In this document: positions 1-9,276 of the stretch, piece after piece
Layout: every line of letters starts with the position of its first letter
Position numbering within the stretch: the first letter of the stretch is position 1
NCBI RefSeq assembly: GCF_014644295.1
Contig: NZ_BMKK01000012.1
Coordinates: 62,001-126,000 of the forward strand
Direction: 5' to 3'
DNA: 64,000 bases
From: Emticicia aquatilis
Lineage (GTDB): Bacteria > Bacteroidota > Bacteroidia > Cytophagales > Spirosomataceae
Program-made: the position numbers and the translations under genes
The notes under the pieces: model-generated
The model's input: the letters and a program-made list of their open reading frames with translations, nothing else
Databases searched by the model: none
What the model was told of the DNA's origin: nothing

Positions 1-1
1 A

Positions 2-232
2 AATCACGATGTACCCATATCAAATTCCCTACTATTAAAAGAAATAATAGAGCAATTTGATAAAATAACAATGATACTAAGACATTTAGCACCAGATGAA
101 AGATACCTTTTTATGCTTAATAATTATCCAAACATTGTTCATCGCACACCCTTGAAATATTTATCATCATATCTTGGAATGGCACCTTCTACTACAAGCC
201 GAATTAGAACAACATTAATGAAACATGAATAA
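2..232 (+). CDS. Crp/Fnr family transcriptional regulator, C-terminal part (5' end outside window)
   Basis: The open frame runs in from the left edge and ends at TAA 232, giving 76 residues. The segment around residues 30-60 reads DERYLFMLNNYPNIVHRTPL followed by KYLSSYLGMAPSTTSRIR. This is the typical winged helix-turn-helix end of Bacteroidota Crp/Fnr-type regulators, where the recognition helix contains the S/T-T-x-SRIR pattern. The N-terminal cyclic-nucleotide-binding-like domain must lie upstream of the window, so the signal sensed cannot be judged. A hairpin terminator follows at 249-274, so the gene is probably the last of its transcript. Confidence 0.8.
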   Translation, partial: NHDVPISNSLLLKEIIEQFDKITMILRHLAPDERYLFMLNNYPNIVHRTPLKYLSSYLGMAPSTTSRIRTTLMKHE

Positions 233-248
233 AAATACGTGTACTTAC

Positions 249-274
249 ATCTATTGCTTAAATAGATTTTTTTT
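249..274 (+). terminator. intrinsic terminator after the Crp/Fnr gene
   Basis: A 7-bp stem ATCTATT/AATAGAT with a 5-nt GCTTA loop is followed directly by a run of eight T. Confidence 0.7.
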
Positions 275-355
275 AGTCATTTTAATCAAAATACTTACTC
301 CATTTTTAAACTTGATTTAATACTTTTAAGCACCCAAATCATTGTTTTTTCTCTC

Positions 356-363
356 TACGTTTG
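356..363 (+). promoter_or_regulatory. putative -7 promoter element for the lectin gene
   Basis: TACGTTTG matches the Bacteroidota sigma-70 -7 consensus TAnnTTTG and lies 28 bp before the start codon at 392. No TTG is seen at the expected -33 spacing, so the call rests on the -7 box alone. Confidence 0.4.
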
Positions 364-391
364 TCTTTCAATTATTAAAACACGAACGTTT

Positions 392-3300
392 ATGAAAAAA
401 TCTTTTCTGTTCTCTGTAATTTTATCCATGCTATTTTCTGTAACATTTGCACAGACATTTCAAGCAGGATGCTACACGATTAAAAATCAAAACTCTAATT
501 TAGCCATTCAAGATGATGACATTATTAGACAGCAAGGCGTTAATAATGGTAATAATCAAAAATGGAATTTTGAAGCCACAAGCGGGGGTTATTTCAAAAT
601 TACTTCCCAAAGTTCATCAGAAGTCATTACTTCATCTAACTGCAATAACGGAAATCAATTAAAAACTGAACCTTGGAATGGTGCTAACAATCAACAATGG
701 AGAGTGGAAGCAAGGGACGGTGGAACTTTTGCTTTGATTAACAGAGACTGTGATAAAGGTTTTCTCATTCCCGATTGGAGTACTAATGCTGGGCAAGCTG
801 TCGTATTATATGGTCAAGGAGACGATGCTCAAATGAGGTTCTTCCTCACAAGTTGTGGTGGAACAGTTAGTTGTTTATGCTCTAACGGACAACCTTGCCC
901 TAATGGAGATATAAATCAATGTCCTACTACTCCTCCAACATTTCAAGCAGGATGCTACACGATTAAAAATCAAAACTCTAATTTAGCCATTCAAGATGAT
1001 GACATTATTAGACAGCAAGGCGTTAATAATGGTAATAATCAAAAATGGAATTTTGAAGCGACAAGTGGCGGTTATTTCAAAATTACCTCCCAAAGTTCAT
1101 CAGAAGTCATTACTTCATCTAACTGCAATAACGGAAATCAATTAAAAACTGAACCTTGGAATGGTGCTAACAATCAACAATGGAGAGTAGAGGCAAGAGA
1201 CGGCGGAACTTTTGCTTTGATTAACAGAGAGTGTGATAAAGGTTTTCTCATTCCCGATTGGAGTACTAACGCTGGACAAGCGGTTGTACTCTATGGTCAA
1301 GGAGACGATGCTCAAATGAGATTCTTCCTCACAAGTTGTGGTGGAACAGTTAGTTGTTTATGCTCTAACGGACAGCCTTGTCCTAATGGAGATATAAATC
1401 AATGTCCTACTACACCTCCAACATTTCAAGCAGGTTGCTACACAATTAGAAATAAACATTCTAATTTAGCCATTCAAGATGATGATTTTGTTAAACAACA
1501 AGGTGTGGGAACTGGCAATAATCAAAAATGGAATTTCGAAGCCACAAGCGGAGGATATTTCAAAATTACTTCCCAAAGTTCATCAGAAGTGATTACTACA
1601 TCTAATTGTAACAATGGAAATTTATTGAAAACTGAGCTTTGGAATGGAGCCAACAATCAGCAATGGAGAGTTGAAGCAAGAGACGGTGGAACATACGCCA
1701 TCATTAATAGAGAGTGTGATAAAGGGTTCATTATTCCTGAATGGAGTACAACACCTGGACAAAATGTCAAACTATATGGTCAGGGAGACAATGATGAAAT
1801 GAGATTTATCCTCACAAGTTGTGGTGGGACAGGTTGTACTTCTCCAATACCCAGTATTTCTTCAAATCTTCCGTGTTTAAATAGTGGACAGTCTGCAACA
1901 CTCACAGCAACTGGTTGTAATGGAACTATTTCATGGTCGAATGGAAGTAATGGGACTACAATTACAGTTGGAACAGGGACTTACTCAGCTAACTGTACTC
2001 AAAGTGGTTGTACTCAAAGTAATAATTCTACAATTTTAATAATAAATTGCACTCCAACACAATTTAGCTCTGACAATGAACGATACTATTTAAGTAATGG
2101 TATAATAAAAGTTGGTTTTGATAGAAGAATGGGGGGAGCTATTAGCTATTTGGCAAAATTAAGCGATGGAAGGAATATAATTAATAATAATGATGCAGGC
2201 AGACAAGCAGGGTTTGAAACAAGGATTTCACCGGATGAAATTGCCAAAAATACTTGGAAACCTATTCCAGCAGGTAAAGTGGCAAGTGATATTTTTTATC
2301 TAACTGATTTACATGATGCAGGTGGAGCGACAAGGCAATCTAATGGACTTCCTCAGGGTAGTTTTGAACAAGATTTTACCCCCAATACCTATCTTTCTGA
2401 TATGGATAATATGGGTGGTGAGCCTATTGACATATCCTTTAATAACAATACAGGTGAACTATACATAAAAGCTAAACTTTGGGAATGGGGGTTTGTTGAA
2501 AAATACCAAAATTCTCCAACCAAATATAGAAAAATTGATACAGGTTGTTACAATGAAACGTGGATAAAACTTAATGGTCAGGCAGTTGAAATTAATCTAA
2601 AACAGACAAGAAATATCCCATATTATGTCGTTACTGCTGACCCTATTTATAACGGACTACAATTGAGTGTATTTGCAAATACGAATGTACCATTTGATAA
2701 ATTATATACTTACAATGGTTCTATGCCTTGGACGAGCCAAGGTCTCACTTCAACTCACGTTAGTGGGAATTATGACATTCCTACAGAAAACTGGATGGCA
2801 TTGATTGATGAAACTACCCAATATGGTATTGGCATTTATTCAGAACTATTCAAAGAATTAAATAGAAGTAATCCATACACTGATTTTGCGTTTTATTCTC
2901 GAAGAACAAGTGGTGGTTGTCATGGTAATACACCTGAAGCTTGCAGTGATGGTGGTGATTGTTCTTTTACTACCTATAACTATCCTTGTGGAGCATCTTG
3001 TACTAACAATAGTACAACCATTCAGAATTTTAGTTTTATTGCAGGAACTGTTAGTGAAATAAGAAAATATGCCAAAGATAGAGGATGTCCTACATGTACT
3101 TCAAGTACAAGAATAGGGATAGAAACAAAATTAGACCAAGAAACAATAAATCCAATTATAACAATAGCCCCAAATCCAGTATCTGAGTATCTTATATTTG
3201 ATATTAAAAATTTATCGAAAGATACAAATAAAGAGATTATCATAACTGATTCACATGGAAATCAAATGAATCATATGTTTAATAAAACAGAAGACCATTT

Positions 3301-3394
3301 TGAAATAAATGTAAATAGTTATAAACCTGGTTCCTACATATTAACAATAGTATCACAGGATTATATTATAACAAACCATTTTGTTGTTAACTAA
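392..3394 (+). CDS. secreted protein with three tandem ricin-type lectin domains and a T9SS sorting domain
   Basis: The 1000-residue protein starts with a signal peptide (residues 1-21, ending in TFAQ). Three ricin B-type beta-trefoil repeats follow, at about 22-182, 183-343 and 344-475, each with W-rich NNQKWNFE and NNQQWRVE motifs that suggest carbohydrate binding. Residues about 478-555 look like a Ser/Thr-rich Ig/PKD-like linker. Residues about 560-900 form a beta-rich domain seen in Bacteroidota secreted proteins of unknown role. The last ~75 residues (from NPVSEYL to HFVVN) are a type A T9SS sorting domain, so export to the surface or medium is expected. The unusual point is the exact 483-bp repeat period. 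The catalytic or binding target is unknown. Confidence 0.8.
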   Translation: MKKSFLFSVILSMLFSVTFAQTFQAGCYTIKNQNSNLAIQDDDIIRQQGVNNGNNQKWNFEATSGGYFKITSQSSSEVITSSNCNNGNQLKTEPWNGANNQQWRVEARDGGTFALINRDCDKGFLIPDWSTNAGQAVVLYGQGDDAQMRFFLTSCGGTVSCLCSNGQPCPNGDINQCPTTPPTFQAGCYTIKNQNSNLAIQDDDIIRQQGVNNGNNQKWNFEATSGGYFKITSQSSSEVITSSNCNNGNQLKTEPWNGANNQQWRVEARDGGTFALINRECDKGFLIPDWSTNAGQAVVLYGQGDDAQMRFFLTSCGGTVSCLCSNGQPCPNGDINQCPTTPPTFQAGCYTIRNKHSNLAIQDDDFVKQQGVGTGNNQKWNFEATSGGYFKITSQSSSEVITTSNCNNGNLLKTELWNGANNQQWRVEARDGGTYAIINRECDKGFIIPEWSTTPGQNVKLYGQGDNDEMRFILTSCGGTGCTSPIPSISSNLPCLNSGQSATLTATGCNGTISWSNGSNGTTITVGTGTYSANCTQSGCTQSNNSTILIINCTPTQFSSDNERYYLSNGIIKVGFDRRMGGAISYLAKLSDGRNIINNNDAGRQAGFETRISPDEIAKNTWKPIPAGKVASDIFYLTDLHDAGGATRQSNGLPQGSFEQDFTPNTYLSDMDNMGGEPIDISFNNNTGELYIKAKLWEWGFVEKYQNSPTKYRKIDTGCYNETWIKLNGQAVEINLKQTRNIPYYVVTADPIYNGLQLSVFANTNVPFDKLYTYNGSMPWTSQGLTSTHVSGNYDIPTENWMALIDETTQYGIGIYSELFKELNRSNPYTDFAFYSRRTSGGCHGNTPEACSDGGDCSFTTYNYPCGASCTNNSTTIQNFSFIAGTVSEIRKYAKDRGCPTCTSSTRIGIETKLDQETINPIITIAPNPVSEYLIFDIKNLSKDTNKEIIITDSHGNQMNHMFNKTEDHFEINVNSYKPGSYILTIVSQDYIITNHFVVN
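455..1830 (+). repeat. three in-frame tandem repeats of 483 bp encoding lectin domains
   Basis: Units begin with ACATTTCAAGCAGG at 455, 938 and 1421, which gives an exact 483-bp (161-codon) period. By eye, units 1 and 2 differ at about 19 bases but at only one residue (Asp to Glu). Unit 3 is more diverged and loses the linker after about 1830. Confidence 0.9.
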
Positions 3395-3450
3395 CTAAAT
3401 AGAAATTCTAAAAAAGCAAAACAGCAGTTTATTTTGGAAATTTTAAGTAG

Positions 3451-3486
3451 AAGCAAGAATAAATATTTTATTCTTGCTTTTTTTTT
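3451..3486 (+). terminator. intrinsic terminator of the lectin gene
   Basis: A perfect 13-bp stem (AAGCAAGAATAAA at 3451-3463 with its complement at 3467-3479) closes a 3-nt loop and is followed by a T run. Confidence 0.85.
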
Positions 3487-3527
3487 GGGCAATGATTGTT
3501 GAACTTTGCAAAAAAACATATAAAACA

Positions 3528-3641
3528 ATGAATTACAACCGCATTTACTGGTACCGCTTCAAAGGTGTTGACAAAGCTAAAAAGAAAATTATTTGGAAAG
3601 AAATTAACATAATGAGCCATACCACACAACCTCTGAGTTAA
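3528..3641 (+). CDS. possible 37-residue basic peptide, unrecognised
   Basis: ATG 3528 to TAA 3641 encodes a Lys- and Tyr-rich peptide beginning MNYNRIYWYRFKG. It has no recognised domain, signal peptide or convincing ribosome binding site. It could be a real small protein, the remnant of a longer gene, or chance. It is listed because it lies in an otherwise empty spacer. Confidence 0.15.
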   Translation: MNYNRIYWYRFKGVDKAKKKIIWKEINIMSHTTQPLS

Positions 3642-3715
3642 AAATAATCTAAAACTCCATTTCAGAAATTGATTCGGTTGTTGAAGTATAGTTTAGTTCT
3701 CAATAAAACATTCCC

Positions 3716-5335
3716 ATGCAAAATAAATCTGTACTGGAAAAAACAGTTTTTTACATACTTTTTTTTCTTCCTCTCCTTATTTTCTTTATAATTTTCCAGC
3801 ACTTTGCACTCAATGTTCCATTTGAAGATGACTTTGGAGTTCTGCGAAATATTTATGACATGGGAGTAAGTAATGATACAAAAGCCAAGTTTCAAACTTT
3901 TATTTCGCCCTCAAACGAACACCCCATTATTATCTCTAAGATATTTTTTGGGCTAAATATTTGGCTTTTTAAAAGTATCAATTTCAAAGCTCTAATGCTA
4001 ATAGGCAATGGCATATTTTTATCAAGTTTTATTGTATTTTTTCGTTTAGTTAAACAACAAAAACTTTCGTATTGGGTCTTATTGCCACTGCCATATATTT
4101 TACTCTCGGCCTCAACATTTGAGAGTGGATTGTGGGCCATTTGTGCTTTTCAATACAACGCAATATGTGGGCTTTTCATTTGGTCGATTTATTTGCTCTT
4201 CTCCGAAAAAACAAGTACTGCAAAATTCTACGGAGGCTTATTCCTATTAGCATGTACGATGGTTTGTAATGGCAATGGATTGTTGGCGTTTTTGGTGGCG
4301 GGTTTAGGGTTGGCATATCAAAAACGTTGGAAAGAGTTGGCAATAATCATTGCTGCATTACTCTTTATAAAGTTTGGTTTGCTTTCTAACAAATATTACA
4401 AAACTCCAAACCCAATTCTTACTGCCATTTCAAGTTTTTGTGTACTGGTAGGAGGTTCGTTCAAAACCGACTCGCTCAATGGTATTATTAAAATTTTTGG
4501 AGGAATAATAATTATATTCATTTCACTGGCATCTCTTAATTATTTAATTAGACGTAAACAAAATATTTTTGAGTTAAACGTCTTGTTATTAGGGCTTTTT
4601 TCTTTGGGTTCACTGTTAGGAATTTCGCTTTTTAGAGCAATCGAGACCTCGACTTTTCCTGATAGATACAGACTTTATCCACAATTTTTGTTGATATGTG
4701 TTTATTTACTTCTAATTATTTACTCTAAACAAAAAACCAAAATTCTCGTAATAGCAGCAAGCTTAAGTAGTGTCCTTTATTTCGTTCATACTTTTTATGT
4801 CACTTATCCAAATATTCTGAATGGTTATCAAAAAAGACACCTTTTAAGCGTTAATTGGAAAAGCAATGGTTCTGCACTTAATGGCGGTTATTATCGTTTA
4901 TACTTTGATGAGACTTTGGGTTTCTATGAAAAAAACAAAACCTATTTATGCGAAAAACCTATTTTTGATATAAAAACGGCAAAATTTGCAGAAAAACAGA
5001 TTGAAGTATCAGTAGAAAATCTAAAAGATGGCAATCTAATTAGAATTAAAAACCTTGATTGTAGCCAAATAAATAGCAGTAATGGATATTATCTGGCTTT
5101 AGAAAACGATAAACATCAATTTTACTTTTTACCTGTATTTCATATTCGTAATTCGATTGGAAATGCCCTTCGAGGAAAAGGCATGTTTATTAATGAAATA
5201 TCTGCACCTGCTATGTACGCCGAAATTCCAGCTGATACATATAAGATTGGGATTGTATCTAACATTTCGTTGAACACGCTGTTATATCAATCAAATAGCA
5301 GTATTACTACCCAAAAAGTAGGCTATAACCAGTAA
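3716..5335 (+). CDS. multi-pass membrane protein, GT-C glycosyltransferase-like
   Basis: The 539-residue product has about ten hydrophobic helices across the first ~370 residues and a hydrophilic C-terminal domain (about 375-539). A short loop after the first helix contains an acidic pair (PFEDDFGVLR, about residues 37-46), and a second loop has NEHPIIISK (about 67-75). An early D-D motif plus a downstream NEH motif in the first periplasmic loop is typical of GT-C-fold, lipid-phosphate-sugar-dependent glycosyltransferases. No specific family was recognised, so the enzymatic role is inference. The next gene begins 70 bp downstream on the same strand, so co-transcription is possible. Confidence 0.55.
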   Translation: MQNKSVLEKTVFYILFFLPLLIFFIIFQHFALNVPFEDDFGVLRNIYDMGVSNDTKAKFQTFISPSNEHPIIISKIFFGLNIWLFKSINFKALMLIGNGIFLSSFIVFFRLVKQQKLSYWVLLPLPYILLSASTFESGLWAICAFQYNAICGLFIWSIYLLFSEKTSTAKFYGGLFLLACTMVCNGNGLLAFLVAGLGLAYQKRWKELAIIIAALLFIKFGLLSNKYYKTPNPILTAISSFCVLVGGSFKTDSLNGIIKIFGGIIIIFISLASLNYLIRRKQNIFELNVLLLGLFSLGSLLGISLFRAIETSTFPDRYRLYPQFLLICVYLLLIIYSKQKTKILVIAASLSSVLYFVHTFYVTYPNILNGYQKRHLLSVNWKSNGSALNGGYYRLYFDETLGFYEKNKTYLCEKPIFDIKTAKFAEKQIEVSVENLKDGNLIRIKNLDCSQINSSNGYYLALENDKHQFYFLPVFHIRNSIGNALRGKGMFINEISAPAMYAEIPADTYKIGIVSNISLNTLLYQSNSSITTQKVGYNQ

Positions 5336-5405
5336 TTTAGGCACATATTTGCCAAAAACTTTTTGATTATTGAAAAGACAATCAAATTAATCGACCCAAA
5401 AACTT

Positions 5406-7727
5406 ATGCGACGCTCTTCATTACTGTCTTTTTTGTGTTTGGTGCTATTATCAGTAACTCAAACACCAATAATCGCTCAGAAATACGTCTGTCATGGCAT
5501 AGGAAACTTGAGCGATGATATAAATCACGGCATACCAGTAATGAATAAAATGGTAGCCAACGGTTGCAATTCGGTTATGCTTACAGTTTGGTGGGAAAGA
5601 GTATATCCTCAACCCAACTCAAAGCCGAATTGGGCTCAACTCGATAATCAGATAAACCATGCTATCAATAATTTAGGAGTAAAAGTTGCGATTAGAATCC
5701 ACCTCGGACGGCACATTGCCTCAATAAAGGGTTTCTGGACAACTGAAGATGCAGTAACTGACTTTAGAGGTAAACCTCTTACTAATTACTATGACAATAA
5801 CCATTTTAGTTTTGCTCATCAACCATCAATCGAAAGAGCCAAAGATTTTGTAAGGGAGGTTGCTGAACGGTATAAAAATCTGCAAAAAAATGGCAAAATG
5901 GTTTACATATCAGTTGTCAATACCCCTCAACACGAATTAGGTTTTACTTATCAAAATCAACAATGGCCAGAAAAGGAGTATATAGCTATTTTTGACCACT
6001 CAAAATGGTCTATGATAAAATTTAGAGATTGGGCTAAAGAAAAATATACGACAATTCGTACGCTCAATAGCTATTGGGGTACCGCCTACAAAAGTTTCTC
6101 AGAAGTTGAGCCTTATATAAACTGGTGGAACGTTCAAGACTCTTTTAGAGGCCAACGAGGAAAAGATTGGTATTTGTTTCGGCATTTAATGATTAGAGAT
6201 TACTACGAACAAATCATAGCAACCATCAAGGAAGTTGAGCCTACCTATAAGGTAGCGGCCGAATACGGAGGAATTGCTGATAATCTAACTCTACAAAGGG
6301 GTACATTTGCTTTCAAAGATTTAAGTAGAAAAGCTGACTTCTTCAAAATTGTGAATGATGGTTTTCAGCGAGACTTAGGGTATAATAATCTATCTCCGAA
6401 TCAAAAATTTTATGCAGAAGCTGCATTTTTCGACTTAGCTACTTCTGATGACTTGGTTAATTACGTCAAAAAAAATGTTGAGTACGGCTGTGAGTTAATG
6501 CTTTTATTGGTTGAATATGACAATGGAACCGATTTTGAGAAGATTCTACCCGCTGTAAAGGAAGCTGTACGCACACTTTATAATCCAAGCCCCGCAATTT
6601 CGTTTAAAGATTCGGTTACATACCGTGTTTCGCAGTTGATAGATAATCGTGAATTTGTATTCAATGATTGGAAAAGTAAATCAACCAATGGTGCTTATAA
6701 AATAAAAATCAAACTCGATGAAGATATTCTGAACGACAATAAGAAAATCGAAAATCCATTACCTGATATTGTTGATAATACACCACCAATAGTAACACCG
6801 CCACCACCACCAGTTACAACAATACCTAATCAGCTTCCTATTGTTACGCTAAAAGACTATACCAAAGAAATCGTAGTAAACCAAAACTTTCAGTTCCGAT
6901 TGCCCGAAAACCTATTTTTCGATAATGATGGATTCATTTCATTTATCGAAATATTAGAATCGCCAACATGGATTGGTTTCAACCGATTTGAGGTAAATTT
7001 TCAAGGTAAGGCCCCTCATTTGGGCAAATACTCAATAAAAGTAAGAGTATATGACAACAACGGAGGTAGCATTGAATCTTATATTTATTTAGACATTATT
7101 CAGCCCATAGTTGATTTAGAATTAATAAAAGGCGACTACTTTGATGTTCCGATTGAGCCTTATGGGTATATTACAAATAATAGAATTTTATATCTGGACG
7201 CTCTCCCAGAAAAGCTAAATATAATCGCTCGATGTAATTTAGATTCTGTCAATTTTGTATTTGACATTACCGGCCCTTACCGATTTAAAGGAAGCTCAGA
7301 TAAACTTCCATACAATGTTTTCGGAGAAGGGCGTGGAGCAAAATTTCCGGTTGGAAATTATACTTTAAGTGCGAAAGCATATAAGCGAGACTCGGTAGTG
7401 ACTTCAAAAACAGTCACGTTTTCGGTAAAAGCATCACTCAATAATGCGAGCAACAATATAATTAACGAGTGGGTAAATTATCCGAATCCATTTGGAAAAA
7501 TCTGTAATGTAAAAATTCCAGAAACCGAAGATGCCGAAAAACTTACTTTTGCGTATTATACCGTAAACGGCAAGAAACAAAACATCAAAAAAGAATATAT
7601 TAATATTGTAGAGAAAACCGCCTATATCGACTTGGGACATTTCAATATCCCGTCGGGTAATTATATTTTAGAAGTAAGTAGAGATTCGGTTGTAATCAAA
7701 ACCATCAGAATCACGAAAATAGATTAA
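5406..7727 (+). CDS. secreted GH42-like glycoside hydrolase with Ig-like and T9SS sorting domains
   Basis: This 773-residue protein has a signal peptide (about 1-24, ending in IIAQ). A TIM-barrel-like region (about 25-400) resembles beta-galactosidase-type GH42/clan A enzymes: it has an N-terminal barrel strand with WWERVYPQP, a candidate acid/base segment NTPQHELGF near 173-181, and the telling sequence KYTTIRTLNSYWGTAYKSFS near 220-239. After a Pro-rich linker (PPPPPVTT) comes a cadherin-like/putative Ig domain (about 480-570). The last ~80 residues, from NYPNPFGK, are a T9SS sorting domain. The substrate is unknown; plant or algal polysaccharide is plausible. The stop lies 1 bp from the stop of the convergent gene. 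Confidence 0.65.
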   Translation: MRRSSLLSFLCLVLLSVTQTPIIAQKYVCHGIGNLSDDINHGIPVMNKMVANGCNSVMLTVWWERVYPQPNSKPNWAQLDNQINHAINNLGVKVAIRIHLGRHIASIKGFWTTEDAVTDFRGKPLTNYYDNNHFSFAHQPSIERAKDFVREVAERYKNLQKNGKMVYISVVNTPQHELGFTYQNQQWPEKEYIAIFDHSKWSMIKFRDWAKEKYTTIRTLNSYWGTAYKSFSEVEPYINWWNVQDSFRGQRGKDWYLFRHLMIRDYYEQIIATIKEVEPTYKVAAEYGGIADNLTLQRGTFAFKDLSRKADFFKIVNDGFQRDLGYNNLSPNQKFYAEAAFFDLATSDDLVNYVKKNVEYGCELMLLLVEYDNGTDFEKILPAVKEAVRTLYNPSPAISFKDSVTYRVSQLIDNREFVFNDWKSKSTNGAYKIKIKLDEDILNDNKKIENPLPDIVDNTPPIVTPPPPPVTTIPNQLPIVTLKDYTKEIVVNQNFQFRLPENLFFDNDGFISFIEILESPTWIGFNRFEVNFQGKAPHLGKYSIKVRVYDNNGGSIESYIYLDIIQPIVDLELIKGDYFDVPIEPYGYITNNRILYLDALPEKLNIIARCNLDSVNFVFDITGPYRFKGSSDKLPYNVFGEGRGAKFPVGNYTLSAKAYKRDSVVTSKTVTFSVKASLNNASNNIINEWVNYPNPFGKICNVKIPETEDAEKLTFAYYTVNGKKQNIKKEYINIVEKTAYIDLGHFNIPSGNYILEVSRDSVVIKTIRITKID

Positions 7728-7728
7728 T

Positions 7729-8157
7729 TTACTTAAAAATCAGGTCTTTTACAAAATAGAAGAACAAAGTCTGAGCAATTGCCCAAGCAACTGCACTGAT
7801 GAGCATTTGTATTAGAATTTCCTTTTTATCGTAGCGAAATGCTATGCTTAAAGCGGCTCCAACGGGTGGTGTAAATAAAATTGGTGTAAGAAAAGCAATG
7901 CCTATTAGTCCAAACTTACGCCTAATTTTTACGCCAAAGCGAGTCATTTTTGTAAACTTTTTTGGCTTATCTTTACGAAATATTTTTCTGATAAAATCAC
8001 CAGAAAAAACTATCAATGAAACCGTAAGCATCATTCCCACAACCGAGCAGATAGCTGTCTCAATCCAAGATAATTTGATGGCCAAACCAGTTAGTGGCCC
8101 ACCCGCAAACTTCAACATACTCACAGCAATTACTGACAAATACTTTGCAAAATTCAT
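7729..8157 (-). CDS. small integral membrane protein, unrecognised
   Basis: The 142-residue protein has four likely membrane helices (about 8-25, 33-50, 85-105 and 117-138) around a basic central loop (RKIFRKDKPKKFTKMTRFGVKIRRKFG). The helix pair near GLIGIAFLTPILFTPPVGAA recalls small DedA/VTT-like or 'small multidrug export' membrane proteins, but the resemblance is weak. It is encoded alone and convergent to the glycosidase gene with almost no spacer, so any terminator of either gene lies inside the other. Function is unknown. Confidence 0.6.
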   Translation of the reverse strand: MNFAKYLSVIAVSMLKFAGGPLTGLAIKLSWIETAICSVVGMMLTVSLIVFSGDFIRKIFRKDKPKKFTKMTRFGVKIRRKFGLIGIAFLTPILFTPPVGAALSIAFRYDKKEILIQMLISAVAWAIAQTLFFYFVKDLIFK

Positions 8158-8311
8158 AATTGAATATCTTTTGTTGTGTAATTCTCTTTTTTGAAACAGT
8201 GAAATTTTTTACAAAACTTAATTATAACCAAATATAACATAAAGCTTGCTAAAGCCCTCGATTGAATAGTACGAACGGCGAAATGTGAGCATAAACTTTA
8301 AACAAAAAAAC

Positions 8312-9163
8312 ATGAAACTACCTTTACTAACTATTTTTCTACTACTGCTGTTTTTCAATACTAACGCTCAAGACGCACCTTCTGATACACTTCAACCCAT
8401 AAAGCCTGATACAAATATGCCAGCTGATTCGACCTCGGAGGAAGAAGAAGAGGGCGATGAAGAAGGGGAAGAAGAAGAGGAAAAAGATGATACTCCAGCC
8501 AAATTTCGCTACCGAATTGCCACTGATGGCACTTATACTTCTGGTAACGTCAACCGAGCCTTGATTCAGTTTTCATCAGCTTTAGATTTCAATAATAGCA
8601 AAATTATTAAATTTTCGAGTAGTCCGTCATATATTTACGGGCAGCAAAATAAAGTTTTAGCCGAAAAAGAGCTTTTTGTTGACCTCCGAACGAGTATTTT
8701 GCACGAGCGAAAGTTTTATTATTTGGCTTTTACATCCTACGAAAAAAGTAATTTACGAAAAATAAATGACCGTTTTATTGGAGCAGCTGGGGTTGGACTA
8801 AAATTGGTTCAAAAGACCCATGCTTATATCTCGGTAACGAATGTATTGCTCTACGAGAAAACCGATTTCGTAATTAACGAAAAATTTCCCGACCGTAATC
8901 TTTGGCGAAACTCAACTCGCCTTTTTGGTGAATATACCTTCAAAGATAGCAAAGCCAGCATATCTCATACATTGTTTATTCAACCGAGTATTACCGAGAA
9001 GAACTTCCGATGGAATGGTAATTTAATTCTAAAATACCAATTATCGAAACACATTAGTTTCCGTAGCACGGTCGAAAATTCTTATGAAAGTATTGTTGTT
9101 CCAGGCCGACAAAATAACGATTTCCGTTGGACATTCGGGATAGCTTACGAAGGTAAGAAATAA
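8312..9163 (+). CDS. DUF481 family outer-membrane protein
   Basis: The start chosen is ATG 8312, where a clean signal peptide begins (MKLPLLTIFLLLLFFNTNAQ). An in-frame GTG at 8285 would add nine polar residues before it. The mature protein first has an acidic low-complexity stretch (about residues 38-58, mostly Glu and Asp), then a beta-rich domain typical of DUF481/salt-stress-induced outer-membrane proteins (about 70-283), with strands alternating aromatic and polar residues. It probably sits in the outer membrane as a small barrel. Role and ligand are unknown. A hairpin terminator follows at 9167-9204. Confidence 0.75.
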   Translation: MKLPLLTIFLLLLFFNTNAQDAPSDTLQPIKPDTNMPADSTSEEEEEGDEEGEEEEEKDDTPAKFRYRIATDGTYTSGNVNRALIQFSSALDFNNSKIIKFSSSPSYIYGQQNKVLAEKELFVDLRTSILHERKFYYLAFTSYEKSNLRKINDRFIGAAGVGLKLVQKTHAYISVTNVLLYEKTDFVINEKFPDRNLWRNSTRLFGEYTFKDSKASISHTLFIQPSITEKNFRWNGNLILKYQLSKHISFRSTVENSYESIVVPGRQNNDFRWTFGIAYEGKK

Positions 9164-9166
9164 AGT

Positions 9167-9204
9167 AAAAGGGCTAATTTTATTATGAAATTAGCCCTTT
9201 TTTA
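9167..9204 (+). terminator. intrinsic terminator after the DUF481 gene
   Basis: A 14-bp stem (AAAAGGGCTAATTT with its complement at 9188-9201) has a 7-nt loop and ends in T. The A-rich left side could also make it work for leftward transcripts. Confidence 0.85.
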
Positions 9205-9276
9205 TCATTTAAGTAAGATACCTATAATTTATAAATAGACCAATAATTGATTATAAACTAATTGCAGTACAATGGA

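Larger units (their letters stand above)
3395..3715. other. intergenic region between the lectin gene and the membrane-protein gene
   Basis: This 321-bp AT-rich stretch holds the terminator at 3451-3486 and a doubtful 37-codon open frame at 3528-3641. No promoter consensus or RNA gene was recognised. Confidence 0.6.
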
